A DNA stretch of 64,000 nt. Origin: Acidimicrobiales bacterium. Lineage in GTDB: Bacteria; Actinomycetota; Acidimicrobiia; Acidimicrobiales; Palsa-688. Location: positions 23,709 through 87,708 of the forward strand of contig DASUWA010000033.1 in NCBI GenBank assembly GCA_036378675.1, written 5' to 3'. The notes under the pieces are model-generated. The model was not told where the DNA came from and did no database searches. It was given only the letters and a program-made list of their open reading frames with translations. Both the position numbers and the translations under genes were made by a program. Shown here one piece after another: positions 61,241-64,000 of this stretch (its first letter is position 1; every line of letters begins with the position of its first letter).

Positions 61241-61941
61241 TGGCCTACAAAACCAACCAGGATCAGCGAGTCGCGGTCGTGACCGGCGGCGCCGGTGGCA
61301 TAGGCAGCGCGATCGTCGCCCGGCTCGCGCCTGACCACACCGTGGTAGTCCTCGACCGAACTGGCGATTTCGCGCTCGACTTGGGCGTCGCCGACGACGT
61401 TCGCCGGGTGGCGGATCTCGTCCTCGACCGCCACGGCCGATGCGACGTGTTCGTCCACGCGGCAGCGATGTTCGCGTCCGGGCCGCTGGAGAAAATCGAT
61501 CTCGATACTTGGCGCCAGGTTCAGGCGGTCAACGTCGAATCGGCCCTGCTCCTCACGCAGGCTTTCGTTCCCGGAATGCGCGAGCGCGCCTTCGGCCGGC
61601 TGATCTTCATCGTATCCAACACGTTCTGGACTCCACCGGACGGTGACATGCTTCCCTATGTGGCGTCGAAGGGCGCGTTGATCGGAATGACGCGGACCCT
61701 CGCCGTCGCACTCGGCGCCGACCGAATTGCGGTGACCGCCATCGCACCGGGACTCACTCGCACCCCGGCGAGCACTGCCCGTTCGGAGGCCGAGTTCTTC
61801 GAGACCAGGGCGCGCCAGTCGTTACCCAGAACCCTCATGCCGGACGACACCGCCGCTGTGGTGGCCATGCTCGTCCGCGACGATGCGGAGGCACTCACCG
61901 GCCAGACGCTCACGGTTGATGGCGGGCTGGTAATGCGATGA
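61237..61941 (+). CDS. Short-chain dehydrogenase/reductase (SDR)
   Basis: 234 residues. The motif VVTGGAGGIGSAIVARLAPD gives cofactor binding; NNAG is changed to HAAAM; the Ser lies in IFIVSNTFW, and YVASKGALIGM holds Tyr and Lys. IAPGLTRTPAS follows. The altered NNAG and short loop after the cofactor site make it a diverged member. It overlaps the next gene by 4 bases and heads a three-gene set. Confidence 0.87.
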   Translation: MMAYKTNQDQRVAVVTGGAGGIGSAIVARLAPDHTVVVLDRTGDFALDLGVADDVRRVADLVLDRHGRCDVFVHAAAMFASGPLEKIDLDTWRQVQAVNVESALLLTQAFVPGMRERAFGRLIFIVSNTFWTPPDGDMLPYVASKGALIGMTRTLAVALGADRIAVTAIAPGLTRTPASTARSEAEFFETRARQSLPRTLMPDDTAAVVAMLVRDDAEALTGQTLTVDGGLVMR

Positions 61942-62900
61942 GTGCCACCTCGACCACCAGTCTCGAAGGCTTCCACGCAACAGCCACGGCCGAGCGCGCC
62001 GACCGGCTGGTGCGCGGATTCTTCGACGCCGTCAATGCGGGCGACGAAGCCGGCATCGACCAGGCCGTCGCACGATCGTTCTTGTCCTATGACAAGCACG
62101 GGGTCCGCAGCCGGACCGGGATAAAGCGCTACCACTCGGAGCTCAACGGGTCCTTCTCGGACCTGCGTTTCGACGTGCACGAGAATATCGGCGTCCTAGT
62201 CGAAGGCGATCTGGTCGCACTGCGGACCATGGTGACCGGCACCCATACCGGTGAGTACGCCGGTGTCCCAGCGACGGGCAGCCGCGTGCAGACGTCGGCC
62301 TCCCACATCTTTCGCGTCCGCGACGATCAGATCGCCGAACACTGGCCGGTCATGGACACCTACCGGATCCTGGTCGCCATCGGTGCCATCCCCGGAGTCG
62401 CGAACGTCTTCCAACGCGAGTACCTCCGAGTGGCCGAATCGCCGGGCGGATTGTTCCAGGAGCGGGTTGGCAGCCAGTTCGGCCCCCCGACCGGGCGACC
62501 CGTGACAGGCGAGGAGTCGCGAGCAGTCGTGCGCCGGCTCTACGACGGTGTGATCGCGACGGGTCGTCGCGAGGACTCCGACATGGTGGCTGACGACTAC
62601 ATCCAGAACTCGGGTTGGACGCCTGACGGCCGTGCCGACTTCGAAAGCGCGATCGCAATCAGTCGCAGCGCGGCACCGGACGGCCGAGCTGTGCAGACAC
62701 ACATGGTCGCCGAGAACAACCGGGTCGCCTCCAGGAGCGTGTGGGACGGCACGCTGCCGGGCGGCGGACCCGTTGACTTCACGACGCTCGACTTCTTTCG
62801 GATCGAGGACGGGCTCATCGCGGAGCACTGGGAGTCTGTCGATTGGACACGTGTCTACCAGTCCTTTGGACTGCTCAACGAGGAGGTGAACGATGCCTGA
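61938..62900 (+). CDS. Tandem SnoaL/NTF2-like protein
   Basis: 320 residues holding two ester-cyclase-type SnoaL domains. The first is at about 20-150 (RLVRGFFDAVNAGDEAGIDQ, DQIAEHWPVMDTYRILVAIG), the second at about 185-315 (RRLYDGVIATGRREDSDMVA, DGLIAEHWESVDWTRVYQSF). Both end with the IAEHW signature. Likely a cyclase or dehydratase acting on the same substrate as the flanking reductases. Translation is coupled on both sides. Confidence 0.85.
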   Translation: MSATSTTSLEGFHATATAERADRLVRGFFDAVNAGDEAGIDQAVARSFLSYDKHGVRSRTGIKRYHSELNGSFSDLRFDVHENIGVLVEGDLVALRTMVTGTHTGEYAGVPATGSRVQTSASHIFRVRDDQIAEHWPVMDTYRILVAIGAIPGVANVFQREYLRVAESPGGLFQERVGSQFGPPTGRPVTGEESRAVVRRLYDGVIATGRREDSDMVADDYIQNSGWTPDGRADFESAIAISRSAAPDGRAVQTHMVAENNRVASRSVWDGTLPGGGPVDFTTLDFFRIEDGLIAEHWESVDWTRVYQSFGLLNEEVNDA

Positions 62901-63564
62901 AGCTTCGACCGCAGCGATCGTCGGAGTCGGCAACATCGGAAGGGCCCTGGCCCGAGACCTGAGCCGGGGCAGTGACCCGATTGTTCTGGCTGGCCGCGAC
63001 GCAGCCGATGCAAAAGCTCTTGCGGACGAACTCGGACCGCTTGTACGTGCAGCGTCAGTAGAAAACGCGATCGCGGACGCTGACGCCATCGTTTTCGCAC
63101 TGTGGCTTGACGATATGAAGGAAGTGATCCCGCGCCACAGGCGCTTGCTCGAGGGAAAGGTCGTTGTGGACCCGTCGAATCCGGTCAGCTTCGCCACGGG
63201 CAGCCCGGTGCGTACGCTTCCCGAAGGACAGTCCTCTGCCTCAATTGTGGCAAGTCTGCTTCCGCCCAGTGCTCATTACGTCAAGGCGTTTGGAACTCTC
63301 GCTGCGCCCTCTCTGGCGGGAGCAGCGCTTCGACAGCCACTCCGCGCCGTCCTGTTTTACGCCACGGACGACGAAGTTGCAGCGACTACCGCCGAGCGTC
63401 TCATCCGCGCTGCCGGCTTCGACCCGCTGAAGGTAGGCGGTCTCGATGTCGCTGGCCGAATCGAAATGCCCGGAGGAGACCTTCACCAGTTCGGCCTCAA
63501 CGGCGAAATCCTCGATCTCGACCAGGCCCGCGCCGCCCTGGCGAGCGGTATACAACCACAATGA
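62893..63564 (+). CDS. NADPH:F420 reductase-like NAD(P)-binding protein
   Basis: 223 residues. The Rossmann start is TAAIVGVGNIGRALARDLSR, then VLAGRD and a middle VVVDPSNPV. The fold matches the F420-dependent NADP reductase group, common in actinobacteria, though an NADPH-quinone type is possible. It overlaps the SnoaL gene by 8 bases. Its C-terminal Ala-rich end is ordinary. Confidence 0.8.
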   Translation: MPEASTAAIVGVGNIGRALARDLSRGSDPIVLAGRDAADAKALADELGPLVRAASVENAIADADAIVFALWLDDMKEVIPRHRRLLEGKVVVDPSNPVSFATGSPVRTLPEGQSSASIVASLLPPSAHYVKAFGTLAAPSLAGAALRQPLRAVLFYATDDEVAATTAERLIRAAGFDPLKVGGLDVAGRIEMPGGDLHQFGLNGEILDLDQARAALASGIQPQ

Positions 63565-63650
63565 ATGCCCTCCCCCGAGAGCCGGCCGCAATGGGGGATC
63601 GGCTCCTACGCGCCCCGCCACTTCGCTGAGACCGAAAAAGGTCTTTCCGA

Positions 63651-63692
63651 GAGCGAGCGACGGGAATCGAACCCGCGTTCTCAGCTTGGGAA
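63651..63692 (-). other. 3' fragment of tRNA-Gly (CCC), attachment-site core
   Basis: The reverse strand reads TTCCCAAGCTGAGAACGCGG onward through GTTCGATTCCCGTCGCTCGCTC: the anticodon (CCC), variable region, TpsiC arm and acceptor 3' strand of tRNA-Gly. The D arm and 5' acceptor strand GCGAGCG are absent upstream, so it is not a working gene. A 42-base tRNA 3' end is the usual duplicated att core of tyrosine-recombinase elements. Confidence 0.85.
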
Positions 63693-63800
63693 GGGGCTGA
63701 CCCACCTGTCACGGACCAAGCTTGGAGGGCAAAAGGGCTGCTCAGCGGCCGTTTCGACTTGACCACGTACGACCGTAACTGACCCCCCATTGCCGCCCGA

Positions 63801-63820
63801 TGTGGCACGACTGTGGCACG
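63801..63820 (+). repeat. Direct repeat next to att core
   Basis: TGTGGCACG at 63801-63809 and 63812-63820, an 11-base period, about 110 bases from the tRNA fragment. The spacing suits recombinase arm-binding sites, though no recombinase gene is in the window. Confidence 0.5.
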
Positions 63821-63896
63821 GAACCTCGCCCTCGAGGCGTCCCGTCAGTCCGGGCAACGCCTTGATGCGACCGGACCCGGTCATATGATTGGAAGC

Positions 63897-64000
63897 ATGG
63901 CTGTGCCGCGCAAGCCGGACCGGGCTACCCATGAAGAACCTGATCTCGATGAACTCGCGGCCCGTGCCGCGCAAGATCCTGCAGCTCGCGCGTTTGTCGA
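63897..64000 (+). CDS. Hypothetical protein, N-terminal fragment (runs off window)
   Basis: ATG 63897 opens MAVPRKPDRATHEEPDLDEL then AARAAQDPAARAFV, up to the window edge. The Asp/Glu/Ala helix recalls the start of small actinobacterial HTH antitoxin-type proteins, but too little is visible to assign it. It lies on the element side of the tRNA fragment. Confidence 0.55.
   Translation, partial: MAVPRKPDRATHEEPDLDELAARAAQDPAARAFV

Noticed and set aside
63651..63720. Complete tRNA-Gly gene
   Set aside because: No D arm and no 5' acceptor strand complementary to CGCTCGC; only the 3' part is present.
1..64000. Insertion sequences, CRISPR arrays and known defence islands
   Set aside because: No transposase, cas, restriction or abortive-infection proteins were recognised in any frame read.

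Overview
The window is GC-rich chromosomal DNA from an actinobacterium, most likely a soil or sediment member of the Acidimicrobiia. Supporting this are a DUF222/HNH (13E12-type) endonuclease with an actinobacterial SOS box, YWLVASDGG repeats, LPITG sortase signals, an F420-type reductase fold, QsdR-type TetR and DUF1214 proteins, many GTG/TTG starts and some apparently leaderless genes. No ribosomal or replication genes are present to fix the taxon. All gene calls come from reading the sequence; none was checked by database search.

Layout. 1-8.9 kb is metabolic and stress genes: a glycoside phosphorylase/beta-phosphoglucomutase pair, an alkyltransferase-like repair protein, an ECF sigma factor with a triple-VOC partner, a response regulator, a sulfotransferase/DUF1214/NTF2 group, a frameshifted DoxX gene, and an internally duplicated membrane protein next to an SDR. 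9.0-14.7 kb holds cytochrome bd oxidase (cydAB) and a MacB/FtsX-type ABC exporter. 14.8-17.3 kb is a divergent alcohol dehydrogenase/enoyl-CoA hydratase pair with a TetR gene and a tandem-repeat operator.

17.3-45.2 kb reads as one cell-surface and biofilm island. It has two camelysin/TasA-like proteins with a SipW signal peptidase, a GGDEF-EAL enzyme, a sortase beside a large Ig-like surface protein, a lone PilB/GspE ATPase, a diguanylate cyclase with a Pro/Thr-rich outer tail, an LPITG protein, a Wzz/BY-kinase, and a seven-gene overlapping exopolysaccharide operon (phosphoglycosyltransferase, flippase, methyltransferase, GT2-GT4 fusion, polymerase/ligase, GT2, GT4). A DUF4012 protein, a second LPITG protein and a six-repeat secreted protein close it. 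Three candidate sortase substrates end in a tail of the same 38-residue length.

45.4-54.3 kb carries the SOS-box HNH gene, an Ala-rich coiled-coil protein, a secreted phosphoesterase, a pentapeptide-repeat protein, a sedolisin with a Thr-rich linker, and a membrane protein coupled to a second GGDEF-EAL enzyme. 54.3-55.9 kb is decayed DNA: an EAL fragment, an SDR fragment and a broken enolase-superfamily gene around one small intact hydrophobic-protein gene. 56-63.6 kb holds regulator/effector pairs (TetR-lipase, MarR-MFS) and an SDR/double-SnoaL/reductase operon. At 63651-63692 a 3' tRNA-Gly fragment without its 5' half marks an attachment site; from its orientation, a mobile element should begin there and run to the right out of the window.
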